DNA of 34,941 bases from an uncultured Pseudomonadales bacterium (GTDB taxonomy: Bacteria; Pseudomonadota; Gammaproteobacteria; Pseudomonadales; UBA7434): the NCBI GenBank assembly GCA_905478995.1, contig CAJQKT010000009.1:1-34941 (forward strand), given 5' to 3'. Below are positions 1-7,852 of this stretch, one piece after another. How positions within the stretch are numbered: position 1 is the stretch's first letter; each line of letters opens with the position of its first letter. The position numbers were made by a program, and so were the translations under genes. Under the pieces are notes generated by a model. It searched no databases. It was not told where the DNA came from and was given only the letters and a program-made list of their open reading frames with translations.

Positions 1-156
1 CCGCCGCATAATTATTATGGCATGATCTATGACAGCATGTTAAGCTACCAAGCCTTAGCTGCGTAGCTTCGAGCATTCGCCCTATCACAATGGTCCACGA
101 TCCATGCTCCACAATCACGTCTATCAAACGCTTTCATCGACCCTTGGGACACTTAC

Positions 157-801
157 ATGATTACACTTTATGGGGCATCAGCCTCGCCCTTCGTTCGCAA
201 GGTCCTCGCGGTGTTGGCGATTAAGCAGCTGCCTTTTGAGCACATTCAGCAAATGCCGTTTGCCAACGATGCCGAATTCAAAAAAATTAGTCCTCTGGGG
301 AAGATTCCCGCGCTTAAAGATGGCGACATCACTGTCTGCGACTCAACGGTGATTTGCGAATTCCTCGAAGACAGCTACCCCAACCCTGCCGTATATCCAA
401 TTGACCCTGCCGATAAAGCCCGTGCGCGCTGGCTGGAAGACCTAGGCGATACCAAAGTAGCCGAGTTGGCTTCAGGTATTTTCTTTCAGCGATTTATGCG
501 ACCAATGGTACTGCAACAAGCCACAGACGAGGCGTTAGTGGAAAAGATTATTACGCAGCAACTGCCTCCTTGCTTAGATTATATCGAAACCCAAGTACCC
601 GCCGAAGGTTTTATTTTTGAAGATTTTGGTGCAGCGGATATCGGTCTAATTAGTTCATTCATCAATGCAAGTTATGCCGGCTATGAGGTTGACGCTGCGC
701 GCTGGCCGCTGCTAGCGAGCTTTATTCAGCGGGTTAAATCTCATCCTGCTATCAGTCCGCTGCTAACCACTGAAGCGCAAATGCTCGGACTTGCTCAATA
801 A
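157..801 (+). CDS. Glutathione S-transferase family protein
   Basis: Soluble cytosolic GST of 214 residues, the usual length. The N-terminal thioredoxin-like half (about 1-77) has SASPFVRKV, with Ser10 as a likely thiol-activating residue. It also has GKIPAL with the cis-Pro51 and CDSTVICEFLE with the Asp62-Ser63 pair that holds the gamma-glutamyl group. The all-helical C-terminal domain follows from about residue 85. ATG at 157 is the first good start; only a weak purine stretch (GGGAC) precedes it. It lies 89 bp before a LinB-like dehalogenase, so a role in conjugating or dehalogenating electrophiles is plausible, but the substrate is not visible. GST class cannot be set without alignment. 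Confidence 0.9.
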   Translation: MITLYGASASPFVRKVLAVLAIKQLPFEHIQQMPFANDAEFKKISPLGKIPALKDGDITVCDSTVICEFLEDSYPNPAVYPIDPADKARARWLEDLGDTKVAELASGIFFQRFMRPMVLQQATDEALVEKIITQQLPPCLDYIETQVPAEGFIFEDFGAADIGLISSFINASYAGYEVDAARWPLLASFIQRVKSHPAISPLLTTEAQMLGLAQ

Positions 802-890
802 AACCTTGAGCACGCCACTGAAAATATAACCAAGCTTGGCGTACGCACAGGTGGCAACTGAAAAAAATTCCATCCATTAAAGGAACCCCC

Positions 891-1775
891 ATGATCAGCG
901 CTGATATGCCTTACACAAAAAAAACCTGCCTCGTTGATGGAAAAAAGATTGCTTACATTGAAGAAGGTGAAGGCGACCCTATTGTGTTATTGCATGGCAA
1001 TCCTACTTCATCGTATCTGTGGCGCAATGTCATCCCTGAGCTCAGTGGCAAGGGACGCATCATTGCTCCCGACCTGATTGGCCATGGCGACTCGGAAAAA
1101 CTGCCAGCTAATGAAGGCCCTAAGCGCTACTCGTTTTTAAGCACTTATCGTTATTTGGCGGGGCTGCTGCAGGAACTCGGCGTTGAAAAAAATGTGAACC
1201 TTGTGATTCACGATTGGGGCAGCGCGCTGGGCTTTTACTGGGCCGAGCAGCATCCAGAGTCAGTTCGCAGCATTGCCTATATGGAAGGTATTGTCTGCCC
1301 GCTAAGCTGGGATAACTGGCCAGAAAGCGCACGCGGCATTTTTAAGGGCTTTCGATCAGAAAAAGGGGAGGAGCTCATATTACAACGCAATTTGTTTATT
1401 GAAGCCGTACTGCCCAGTTCAGTGATGCGCAGCTTAAGCGACACAGAAATGCAGCATTATCGCGCCCCTTTCTCGTCGGCAGATGATCGCCAACCGACGC
1501 TCAATTGGCCACGCCAAATCCCCCTTGATGGCGAACCTGCCAATATGGTTGATTTGGTTTCAAGCTATGGACAATGGCTAAGCAATAATGAAAAATTGCC
1601 CAAGCTATTTATTAATGCCGAGCCAGGCTCTATTTTGGTTGGGGCCGCCCGCGAATTTTGCCGAGGCTGGCCAAATCAAAGCGAAATTACAGTAAAAGGC
1701 AGCCATTTTATTCAAGAAGATTCACCCGCAGAAATTGGCCAGGCCATTGCGACTTGGCTCGATACGATCAACTAA
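891..1775 (+). CDS. Haloalkane dehalogenase, HLD-II (LinB/DhaA-like)
   Basis: Alpha/beta-hydrolase that should cleave carbon-halogen bonds hydrolytically, giving an alcohol, halide and a proton. Length (294 aa) and catalytic spacing match LinB closely: nucleophile Asp108 in HDWGSALGF, Glu132 as catalytic acid in YMEG, and His272 in KGSHFIQED. The halide-binding pair is present as Asn37 (LHGNPTSSYLWRN) and Trp109. The Asp in place of Ser at the nucleophile elbow, followed by Trp, separates it from esterases and epoxide hydrolases. A clear AAAGGAA ribosome site precedes ATG 891. It is followed 49 bp later by a DUF1330 gene and then an SDR that could oxidise the alcohol product (inference). Halide specificity cannot be read from sequence. 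Confidence 0.93.
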   Translation: MISADMPYTKKTCLVDGKKIAYIEEGEGDPIVLLHGNPTSSYLWRNVIPELSGKGRIIAPDLIGHGDSEKLPANEGPKRYSFLSTYRYLAGLLQELGVEKNVNLVIHDWGSALGFYWAEQHPESVRSIAYMEGIVCPLSWDNWPESARGIFKGFRSEKGEELILQRNLFIEAVLPSSVMRSLSDTEMQHYRAPFSSADDRQPTLNWPRQIPLDGEPANMVDLVSSYGQWLSNNEKLPKLFINAEPGSILVGAAREFCRGWPNQSEITVKGSHFIQEDSPAEIGQAIATWLDTIN

Positions 1776-1824
1776 CTAAACAGTATTTCAACTGTTATTT
1801 AAATTATTCTCCGAGGAAATAGTA

Positions 1825-2139
1825 ATGGCCGATACACCCGTTTACATCGTCGTCAATCTGGCTGTCACAGATGCACCAGAATACCGTATTTATGAAAAAG
1901 GCTTTTTTGGATTATTAAAAAAGCACGGTGGTAGTTTCATCACCTTTGATGACAATCCTATTACTTTAGAAGGCGAGACACCGCGTGAAAATCGCATGAT
2001 TATCTTCAGCTTCCCGTCAGAGAGTATCGCTAATGCTTGGTATGCTGACCCTGAATATCAAGCGCTATCGGAACACCGCCGAGCCGGGACCAAGCTTGAT
2101 TTTTTAACCATGGTTCATGGTCTGCCACCGCGTGATTAA
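1825..2139 (+). CDS. DUF1330 domain protein
   Basis: A 104-residue protein that fits the DUF1330 family of small dimeric alpha-beta-barrel proteins. Visible family features are the opening strand VYIVVNLAVTD, the EYRIYEKGFFGLLKKHGG helix, a central RMIIFSFPS strand and the AWYADPEYQALSEHRRAG helix. A strong GAGGAA ribosome site lies before ATG 1825. The family has no settled biochemical role. The position between a haloalkane dehalogenase and an SDR suggests an accessory role in the same pathway, which is inference only. No signal peptide or membrane segment is present. Confidence 0.85.
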   Translation: MADTPVYIVVNLAVTDAPEYRIYEKGFFGLLKKHGGSFITFDDNPITLEGETPRENRMIIFSFPSESIANAWYADPEYQALSEHRRAGTKLDFLTMVHGLPPRD

Positions 2140-2203
2140 ATGTCATAAACTAATGGCCTTTAATGACACAGCGAATAGCGAGCGCAACCGTGAGTAATTG
2201 AAG

Positions 2204-2947
2204 ATGAGTCATCGTGGTAAAACGGCACTGATTATTGGTGCGGGAGATTATATTGGCTCTGCCATTGCGAGGCGGTTTGCCCGCGAGGGCTATATTGTTC
2301 ATGCTGGACGACGCAACGGTGAAAAGCTGCAACCGCTGGCTGAAGAGATAGCACTGGAAGGCGGTATTTGCCGAGCCAAGACCCTCGATGCTCGTCAAGA
2401 ACAAGGCATTGCCGATTTCTTTGCCGAGGCTGAAGCCGAAGCCCCCATCGAAGTTGTAGTTTTTAATATAGGGGGCAATGTCTATTACCCTATTTTGGAG
2501 ACGACCGAGCGAGTCTTTAGAAAAGTTTGGGAACTCTCATGCTACTCAGGCTTTTTAGCTGGGCGTGAAGCCGCGCGTTACATGCTACCGCGCGAGCAAG
2601 GCAGCATCTTTTTTACTGGCGCCACGGCAAGCGTAAGAGGTAGTAACGGCTACAGCGCATTTGCCGCAGCTAAGCACGGTTTGCGCGGCCATGCTCAAGC
2701 AATGGCTCGCGAGCTAGGACCAAAAAATATTCATGTAGCGCACCTGATTATTGACGCCGCGGTCGACACCACCTGGGTACGTGAAAGGATTCGCGGCGCC
2801 AAAGGTGACGACGCAGTGAATAACCTACCGCCCGACGGCCTAATGAACCCAGACTCAATCGCTTCAACCTATTGGTATTTACACACGCAACCGCGTGACG
2901 CGTGGACCTTTGAGTTGGATGTTAGGCCCTATATCGAAAAGTGGTAG
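2204..2947 (+). CDS. SDR family protein with Phe at the catalytic Tyr position
   Basis: Rossmann-fold short-chain dehydrogenase/reductase-like protein of 247 aa. The cofactor motif is IIGAGDYIGSAIA near residues 10-22, and NIGG replaces the usual NNAG. The active-site stretch reads GYSAFAAAKHG, so the residue four before the catalytic Lys157 is Phe153, not Tyr. A Ser is kept in GATASVRG (Ser143). I recall an SDR subgroup with FxxxK in this context, so this may be a natural subfamily rather than decay. ATG 2204 is preferred to an in-frame TTG at 2198 because GTGAG sits at a good distance. The gene ends 31 bp from the convergent reverse operon with no obvious terminator between. Confidence 0.87.
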   Translation: MSHRGKTALIIGAGDYIGSAIARRFAREGYIVHAGRRNGEKLQPLAEEIALEGGICRAKTLDARQEQGIADFFAEAEAEAPIEVVVFNIGGNVYYPILETTERVFRKVWELSCYSGFLAGREAARYMLPREQGSIFFTGATASVRGSNGYSAFAAAKHGLRGHAQAMARELGPKNIHVAHLIIDAAVDTTWVRERIRGAKGDDAVNNLPPDGLMNPDSIASTYWYLHTQPRDAWTFELDVRPYIEKW

Positions 2948-2978
2948 GTCACCCGTATCGGCCCGTACAAGCAGCGCG

Positions 2979-3611
2979 TTAATCTAAGTCGATTTTGACC
3001 GGCCCCTGAAATGAATGCCCGCTAAAGAAAAAACTGACCCTAGCAGGGTTGGGTATTTCTAGATACAGATCGTGCTTGAGCGTCACCTTGTTAATAGACC
3101 AACCATCGGGCAAAACGCGCTCGTTTTGTCGAGTCATACCGGGCAAACCCACAACATCGCTAACTTGCGGCACATACGCCATGCCATCACCGCAATCTAA
3201 AATTTCAATTGTCCGCCCTGCAGCAAACATCACACTATGATGCTTATCTACCGCAAGCACTAAAACTTCGCTGAAGCCTGGCTCCATTTCACCCGGAATA
3301 GCCACCTGAGCAAAGGTTCTTCCATCAACAACCATTGTGGCAAGCTGGCCGTTTTCTGTCGCACCGGGTGCGCGACGAAAAAAAGCTGCATCATGCTCCG
3401 CTTTACCCAAGCCTGATTTAATAAACCCTGTAGGAACTTGTAGTGCTTCGTACTCTTCGGGCGTTACTGCTTGCTGGCATAACCATATTTTTAGCGTAGC
3501 AAGCTCCATAATTTCACCATAGACGGAACGCCCGTCTAATGTCCAGTTCGACGTCCACTGTCTATTGCCTAGCACAGCCAGCGCTCGCTCTTGAATCGAT
3601 GGTAAACTCAT
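2979..3611 (-). CDS. Protein of unknown function coupled to a haloalkane dehalogenase
   Basis: A 210-residue soluble protein that I do not recognise. It has no signal peptide, membrane segment, CxxC or nucleotide-binding motif. It contains a GFIKSGLGKAEHDAAFFRR stretch and a beta-rich second half with many alternating hydrophobic residues (VLVLAVDKHHSVMFAAG and KVTLKHDLYLEIPNPARV). Its ATG overlaps the TGA of the upstream dehalogenase gene as ATGA (3608-3611), which implies translational coupling. It is the last gene of the five-gene reverse operon. A role tied to the dehalogenase, such as product handling or stabilisation, is only inferred from that coupling. Confidence 0.85.
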   Translation of the reverse strand: MSLPSIQERALAVLGNRQWTSNWTLDGRSVYGEIMELATLKIWLCQQAVTPEEYEALQVPTGFIKSGLGKAEHDAAFFRRAPGATENGQLATMVVDGRTFAQVAIPGEMEPGFSEVLVLAVDKHHSVMFAAGRTIEILDCGDGMAYVPQVSDVVGLPGMTRQNERVLPDGWSINKVTLKHDLYLEIPNPARVSFFFSGHSFQGPVKIDLD

Positions 3612-4519
3612 ATGCTAACCTCCAAAAACGGTATGATTGCCTCAACCAACTCTTCAGGTTTATCTTCCTGAATGAAGTGCCCCGCTCCGGCAATAATTTT
3701 GTGCTTTTGGCCTTTAGCCCCCGGCACAAATTTCTTAAAAATCTTTTCGCCACGATAAGAAATTGGGTCTTTATCGCCAAAAAGAGTTAAAAATGGCTTA
3801 TCAAACGTTTTTAATTTCTCCCAAATAATCTTGTTGAGCGGCACACCTGGATTGCCAGGCAATATTGCGATCAATTGCGGAAATTGGCGTATGCCTGCCT
3901 GGTACTTTCTTTGTGGGAATGGTGCTTTTTTATAAGCAAAATATTCCGCGTCACTAAATTGTGGACGCAACACCGAATTTTTAAATCCAAGATCGAAAGG
4001 GAATGAAGGTAGTATTTTCATAATTCTTAACCACCAACGCAGCCACTTGTTGCCGCCCTCACCCGCCGGTATTCCTGTATTAGACGCGATAACGCGATCA
4101 AAGCGCTCTGGAAACTCCGACACAAGATACAAACCGATTGTGCCACCCCAGTCTTGACAAAAAAGCGTAATATTGCTGAGCTCGTTTGCCAGCAACCACT
4201 TTGACATCCACTCATAGTGCCTGGCTAGCGTGTAATATTTTCTCTTGGCGGGCTTATCACTGCGACCGCAACCTACTAAGTCCACCGCAATAACCCTTCG
4301 ACCGGTTGCCAATAGCGCCGGGATCATATGTCGGTATAAATAGGCCCAAGAAGGGTTGCCGTGCATGAGCAAGATAGGCTCGGCATCTCTTGGCCCTTCA
4401 TCAATACTGTGAATACGTATTTCACTCCCATCGCTATCGGTAATAGTGGTGTAGTGCGGTTCAAAGTTATAGCCGGGCAAATTGTCAAAACAGCTATCGG
4501 GTGTGCGCAATATTTTCAT
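3608..4519 (-). CDS. Haloalkane dehalogenase, HLD-I-like (DhlA class)
   Basis: Second alpha/beta-hydrolase of haloalkane dehalogenase type, 303 aa. It begins with the N-terminal signature RTPDSCFDNLPGYNFEPHY seen in this subfamily. The nucleophile is Asp123 in CQDWGGTIGL, with Trp124 as one halide ligand; His281 (GAGHFIQED) is the base. The acid is probably Asp251 in LFGDKDPI after strand 7, as in DhlA, instead of the Glu used by the LinB class. The second halide-binding Trp may be among Trp159, Trp162 and Trp163, unproven. HGNPSWAY forms the oxyanion region. ATG 4519 is preceded only by a weak TTGGAA. The gene lies 66 bp after an SDR gene and overlaps the next gene by four bases. Confidence 0.9.
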   Translation of the reverse strand: MKILRTPDSCFDNLPGYNFEPHYTTITDSDGSEIRIHSIDEGPRDAEPILLMHGNPSWAYLYRHMIPALLATGRRVIAVDLVGCGRSDKPAKRKYYTLARHYEWMSKWLLANELSNITLFCQDWGGTIGLYLVSEFPERFDRVIASNTGIPAGEGGNKWLRWWLRIMKILPSFPFDLGFKNSVLRPQFSDAEYFAYKKAPFPQRKYQAGIRQFPQLIAILPGNPGVPLNKIIWEKLKTFDKPFLTLFGDKDPISYRGEKIFKKFVPGAKGQKHKIIAGAGHFIQEDKPEELVEAIIPFLEVSI

Positions 4520-4585
4520 TGATCTATTCCAAGCATTTACTTAAGCAAAAAGGCCTAACAAAAGTTTTTAGAGCCTATTAAAATT

Positions 4586-5404
4586 CTATTTACCGGGCTT
4601 TTTTTTAGCGGTTTGCCGAGAGTAAAACCATTGATACATATCGGGCGATAAACGCTTCAGCCACCACTGTAACCGTGTTGCTTTATGAGGTAACAACATA
4701 AATTTATTGACCAGCACTGCATCATAAATAGCGCCGGCAATATCATCGGCGCTCAGTTTTGATTTCGCCATCTCTTTCTTAACCATGGCTTGCTGCACGC
4801 CGCCTGACACTTGAATTGATTCGGTTAAATTAGTCGGAAATAATGCTGGGCACACAACCGTTACACCCATGTTTTTATCTTTCAACTCCCAACGAAGTGT
4901 TTCAGATAAAGCAATGACGGCCGCCTTGGCCGCATTATAGCTTGCAAGCATTGGCGTCGATGTGATCCCAGCAATAGACGCGATATTAACAATATGACCG
5001 CTGCCACGTTTTTTCATAGGGCCGGAAAAAACGTGACATCCTCGTACCACCCCCATCAAATTAATATCGATAATGCGCTGCCACTCCTCCATGCTGACAT
5101 GATCGATGGGACCGATACTTGATGCAATGCCTGCGTTATTCACCAGCACATCGACACCACCCCAGCGCTGCTCACAAGCCTCATGCAAGGCTTGAATATC
5201 TTCGAGCTTCGCCACATCGCATCGCTGAAAAAATGCCGTGCCACCCAACAAAGTAATTTCATCAACCGTTACTTCGCCACGCTTCTGATTTAAATCGGCC
5301 ACGGCTATAGACCATCCTGCGCGAGCAAAGCGCAGAGCAGTGGCTTTACCCAAACCGCTACCAGCACCAGTAATAACGATACTTTGGTTATTGAAATCCC
5401 TCAC
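4586..5404 (-). CDS. Classical short-chain dehydrogenase/reductase
   Basis: NAD(P)-dependent SDR of 272 aa with a full motif set: TGAGSGLG (12-19) for the cofactor, NNAG (89-92), Ser143, Tyr156 and Lys160 (SYNAAK). Asp37 after the second strand (AVADLN) favours NAD(H) over NADP(H), a family rule not proven here. A basic, aromatic C-terminal tail (RLQWWLKRLSPDMYQWFYSRQ) resembles SDRs that associate with membranes or act on lipid-like substrates. The start is GTG 5404, supported by GCGGAGG about nine bases upstream. It lies between a long GST and the HLD-I gene, so oxidation of the dehalogenation alcohol is an attractive but unproven role. Confidence 0.92.
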   Translation of the reverse strand: MRDFNNQSIVITGAGSGLGKATALRFARAGWSIAVADLNQKRGEVTVDEITLLGGTAFFQRCDVAKLEDIQALHEACEQRWGGVDVLVNNAGIASSIGPIDHVSMEEWQRIIDINLMGVVRGCHVFSGPMKKRGSGHIVNIASIAGITSTPMLASYNAAKAAVIALSETLRWELKDKNMGVTVVCPALFPTNLTESIQVSGGVQQAMVKKEMAKSKLSADDIAGAIYDAVLVNKFMLLPHKATRLQWWLKRLSPDMYQWFYSRQTAKKKPGK

Positions 5405-5460
5405 CGATCAAAAGCCTCCGCAAAACGATTTTTCAATCAATAAACGATAAAAAAGTCGAA

Positions 5461-6639
5461 CTAAGAATTACCAACACTTTCACCCCAAACTTCAATATGA
5501 CCTGCACGCTCAACCCTTCGCTGGGCTTTCATTGTCAACAATTCAGCCAAACCCAAACTATCAAAAAATTCGGTTAGCTCTTTTTGCACATCGGCTGGGA
5601 GCTCGGCAAATGTATCCGTAATACGCTGCAACATATACAACCGGTAAGGCATAACCATACCGGTCATGGTGACACCGCGAAAAGAATAGTCCATTGGCAT
5701 TAAGCTCTTTATGCGCGGTTTAGCCGTCACGCAACTGCCCGCTTCTACCTGCGGATTTTGCGCAAGCCATGTATCAATACTCGACAGGGTCTGACGTATT
5801 TCAGGCATATAATCGCGGCCTATCAGCGCCAAAATAGCGTGTAAGCTACTCGGTATTTCATCGTCAGGAAAGTAAGCTGCTTCATAGTTGCCATACTCAG
5901 GTGTATCAGCATTTGCGGCGTTCATTCGCTCGGTCCAACGATAAACACGCTGCGCGCTTTGCTTCATAAGCATACCGGGATGCGGGTCACGCGATAAATG
6001 GGCATACAGTGGCGCAAAAAAACCATAGTCAGCAACGCTAGGCAGACCGCCCAACAAATAAGGGTGCTCAGAAAAGTGGGCATTGAGCAGCGATAGCAAC
6101 TCAAGATACTGGGCTTCTATCGCGGGTATTGTGTCTGAATTAATGCCTAGCAATGGCAAATAAGCCTGCATGGGTCCCATGACTTTTTCAGCAACGTGGG
6201 CAACCATGTCCGGTTTAGCTCCGGGAACTGCATGGTCACCAAACTCATAACGAATAAAGTCTTCGTTAACATCAAGATAATTCCAACGATAGTGCATGGC
6301 AACTTTAAACAGGCCCTCACTGCCAAAGAGGTCGAGTATGAGTGCAGCAAGGCGCTGTTTAGGCTCGCATGGATAGACCGAAAATTTACCCAAGTTATGA
6401 TTTTCAAAGTGATCAATAATATCGACGGTATCTTGGACTAATTGACCGTCGGCGTGCTCTAAAACCGGCACAATACCGCGCTTGACTTGCGGATAGATTT
6501 TCTCGCGAAAACGCAGATCACCGGGCATGACTTCTTGAAAGGCTATGCAGTGCTTGCGTAAATACGCACGCACCTTGCCCGAATACATTGACATGGGCGC
6601 GCCATATAATGTGACGTCGGGAGTCGTTGAATTCGTCAT
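5461..6639 (-). CDS. Long glutathione S-transferase-like protein with C-terminal extension
   Basis: A 392-residue GST-like protein, much longer than the usual 200-220. Residues about 8-90 form the thioredoxin-like domain: VTLYGAPMSMYSGKVRAYLR, IVPVLE with the cis-Pro, and QDTVDIIDHFE. A helical domain follows with the marker MHYRWN. An extra 110-130 residues begin near DDEIPSSLHAIL. The protein encoded at 15285-16340 has the same HYRW marker and an IPSTLRGILNELGR counterpart, so the two are paralogues. Its ATG shares one base with the TGA of the upstream reductase (TGATG at 6637-6641), so the two are coupled. Catalysis by the family member is plausible; the extension has no function I recognise. 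Confidence 0.88.
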   Translation of the reverse strand: MTNSTTPDVTLYGAPMSMYSGKVRAYLRKHCIAFQEVMPGDLRFREKIYPQVKRGIVPVLEHADGQLVQDTVDIIDHFENHNLGKFSVYPCEPKQRLAALILDLFGSEGLFKVAMHYRWNYLDVNEDFIRYEFGDHAVPGAKPDMVAHVAEKVMGPMQAYLPLLGINSDTIPAIEAQYLELLSLLNAHFSEHPYLLGGLPSVADYGFFAPLYAHLSRDPHPGMLMKQSAQRVYRWTERMNAANADTPEYGNYEAAYFPDDEIPSSLHAILALIGRDYMPEIRQTLSSIDTWLAQNPQVEAGSCVTAKPRIKSLMPMDYSFRGVTMTGMVMPYRLYMLQRITDTFAELPADVQKELTEFFDSLGLAELLTMKAQRRVERAGHIEVWGESVGNS

Positions 6640-7658
6640 CAGGCCTCTGGCTCGCTAATCAATTGCAGCATTAATTTACCCTGGTTTTCTCCCTGAAAAA
6701 TCATCTCAACAGCGCGAGGAAACTGATCAATGCCATTAATAATGTGCTCCCGGAACTCTATTTTCCCTTCATTCTGCCAAGTCAGTAAATCAACAAAAGC
6801 CTCGGGTATACGATGCATATAATCACGCATGGTAAAACCCTGCATACGTCCACTTTGGGCAATCAACTGAAAATAGTTTCCTGGACCTTCAGGCTTTATG
6901 AGGTTTTCATATTGTGAAATGGCACCGCAAAGAACGATGCGTGCAAGACGATTAATTTGCATCAGTACCGCATCAAGCATGTCGCCTCCCACGCCGTCAA
7001 AATAAACATCAATGCCGTTTGGCGCAGCCTTTTTAAGAGCGCTGGCTATTTCTTCGTGACGATAATCGATCACCGCATCGACACCTAAGTCTTCACTCAA
7101 GTAACGGCATTTTTCTGGCCCACCCGCAATGGCCACCACACGACAGCCCTTGAGCTTTGCGATTTGACACACAATATGACCGACCGCTCCTGCAGCCGAT
7201 GACACCACTACAGTCTCGCCCGCCTGTGGCTGACCCACGTCTAGTAAACCAAAATAGGCCGTAAAACCAGGCATACCTAAACCACCCATTAAGCTGCTTA
7301 GTGGCGCTAAACTCGCGTCGACTTTGCGTAAATGGCGGCTATTAAAAGTGCCATGAGTTTGTATACCGGTAAAACCTGTGCAAAAGTCGCCAACCTGATA
7401 GTAATCCGATCGTGAAGCCGTCACTTCAGCCACGCCAAAGCCCCGCATTACTTCGCCAATTTTAACCGGTCGAATGTAACTCCGCTTGTTGGTGATCCAA
7501 CCCTTCATGGCAGGATCTACGGAAAGAAAATGCATCTTCACCGATATCTCGCCCTCTTCTGGTGGCGGTATCGGATCGTGGGTAAACTGCCAATTTTCAG
7601 CGTTAGGTATACCGTCTGCCTCTTGCGCAAAGCGCACTTGCGTAACGGGCTCGCTCAT
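6639..7658 (-). CDS. NADP-dependent zinc-less MDR oxidoreductase (CurA/leukotriene B4 dehydrogenase-like)
   Basis: A 339-residue medium-chain reductase. The family hallmark SVDPAMKGWI is near the N-terminus. The nucleotide-binding loop is VVSSAAGAVGHIVCQIAKLKG, and FDGVGGDMLDAVL is also typical of the 2-alkenal/15-oxo-prostaglandin reductase branch. No structural or catalytic zinc ligands are seen. Family members reduce carbon-carbon double bonds of enones or enals with NADPH. It is the first gene of the reverse operon, with a strong GGTGAGGAGAA ribosome site before ATG 7658. A near-consensus promoter begins about 70 bp upstream. It could reduce reactive unsaturated aldehydes or ketones arising from the pathway (inference). 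Confidence 0.92.
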   Translation of the reverse strand: MSEPVTQVRFAQEADGIPNAENWQFTHDPIPPPEEGEISVKMHFLSVDPAMKGWITNKRSYIRPVKIGEVMRGFGVAEVTASRSDYYQVGDFCTGFTGIQTHGTFNSRHLRKVDASLAPLSSLMGGLGMPGFTAYFGLLDVGQPQAGETVVVSSAAGAVGHIVCQIAKLKGCRVVAIAGGPEKCRYLSEDLGVDAVIDYRHEEIASALKKAAPNGIDVYFDGVGGDMLDAVLMQINRLARIVLCGAISQYENLIKPEGPGNYFQLIAQSGRMQGFTMRDYMHRIPEAFVDLLTWQNEGKIEFREHIINGIDQFPRAVEMIFQGENQGKLMLQLISEPEA

Positions 7659-7729
7659 TTATTCTCCTCACCTAGGTACCGGCTACTATTCATCTAATGG
7701 ACCAAGGCATTAAGCCCTGAAGCCTCATC

Positions 7730-7759
7730 ATTATCAACTCTTGGCACAATATATGTCAA
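7730..7759 (-). promoter_or_regulatory. Sigma-70-type promoter of the reverse dehalogenase operon
   Basis: On the reverse strand TTGACA (7759-7754, exact -35 consensus) is followed after 18 bases by GATAAT (7735-7730, five of six matches to the -10). Transcription would start near 7723, giving a leader of about 65 nt before ATG 7658. The -35 hexamer sits in the middle of a palindrome. A weaker forward pair, TTGGCA (7741-7746) and TGTAAG (7763-7768) with 16-bp spacing, may serve the MoxR operon from the same region. Confidence 0.7.
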
Positions 7760-7765
7760 TATTGT
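7746..7765. promoter_or_regulatory. Palindromic operator candidate, ACAATAT-N6-ATATTGT
   Basis: Perfect 7-bp inverted arms with a six-base spacer, 20 bp in all, centred on the -35 box of the reverse operon and within the divergent intergenic region. Size and placement fit a dimeric HTH repressor of TetR or similar type; the regulator family is inference. No regulator gene lies within this window, so it would act in trans. Confidence 0.6.
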
Positions 7766-7852
7766 AAGAGCGATTACTGATCACCTGCGTACTCGTGTAA
7801 ACTGGCATCTCAAATCACAGATCCTGTTCATATTCTAACGGCGAACATTTAA

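Noticed and set aside
1-156. Possible coding or regulatory sequence at the left edge
   Set aside because: No open frame with coding character, no clear promoter pair and no repeat; nothing can be supported.
3539-3790. 83-residue forward frame across the junction of the HLD-I and unknown genes
   Set aside because: Shadow of two coupled reverse genes with clear coding features.
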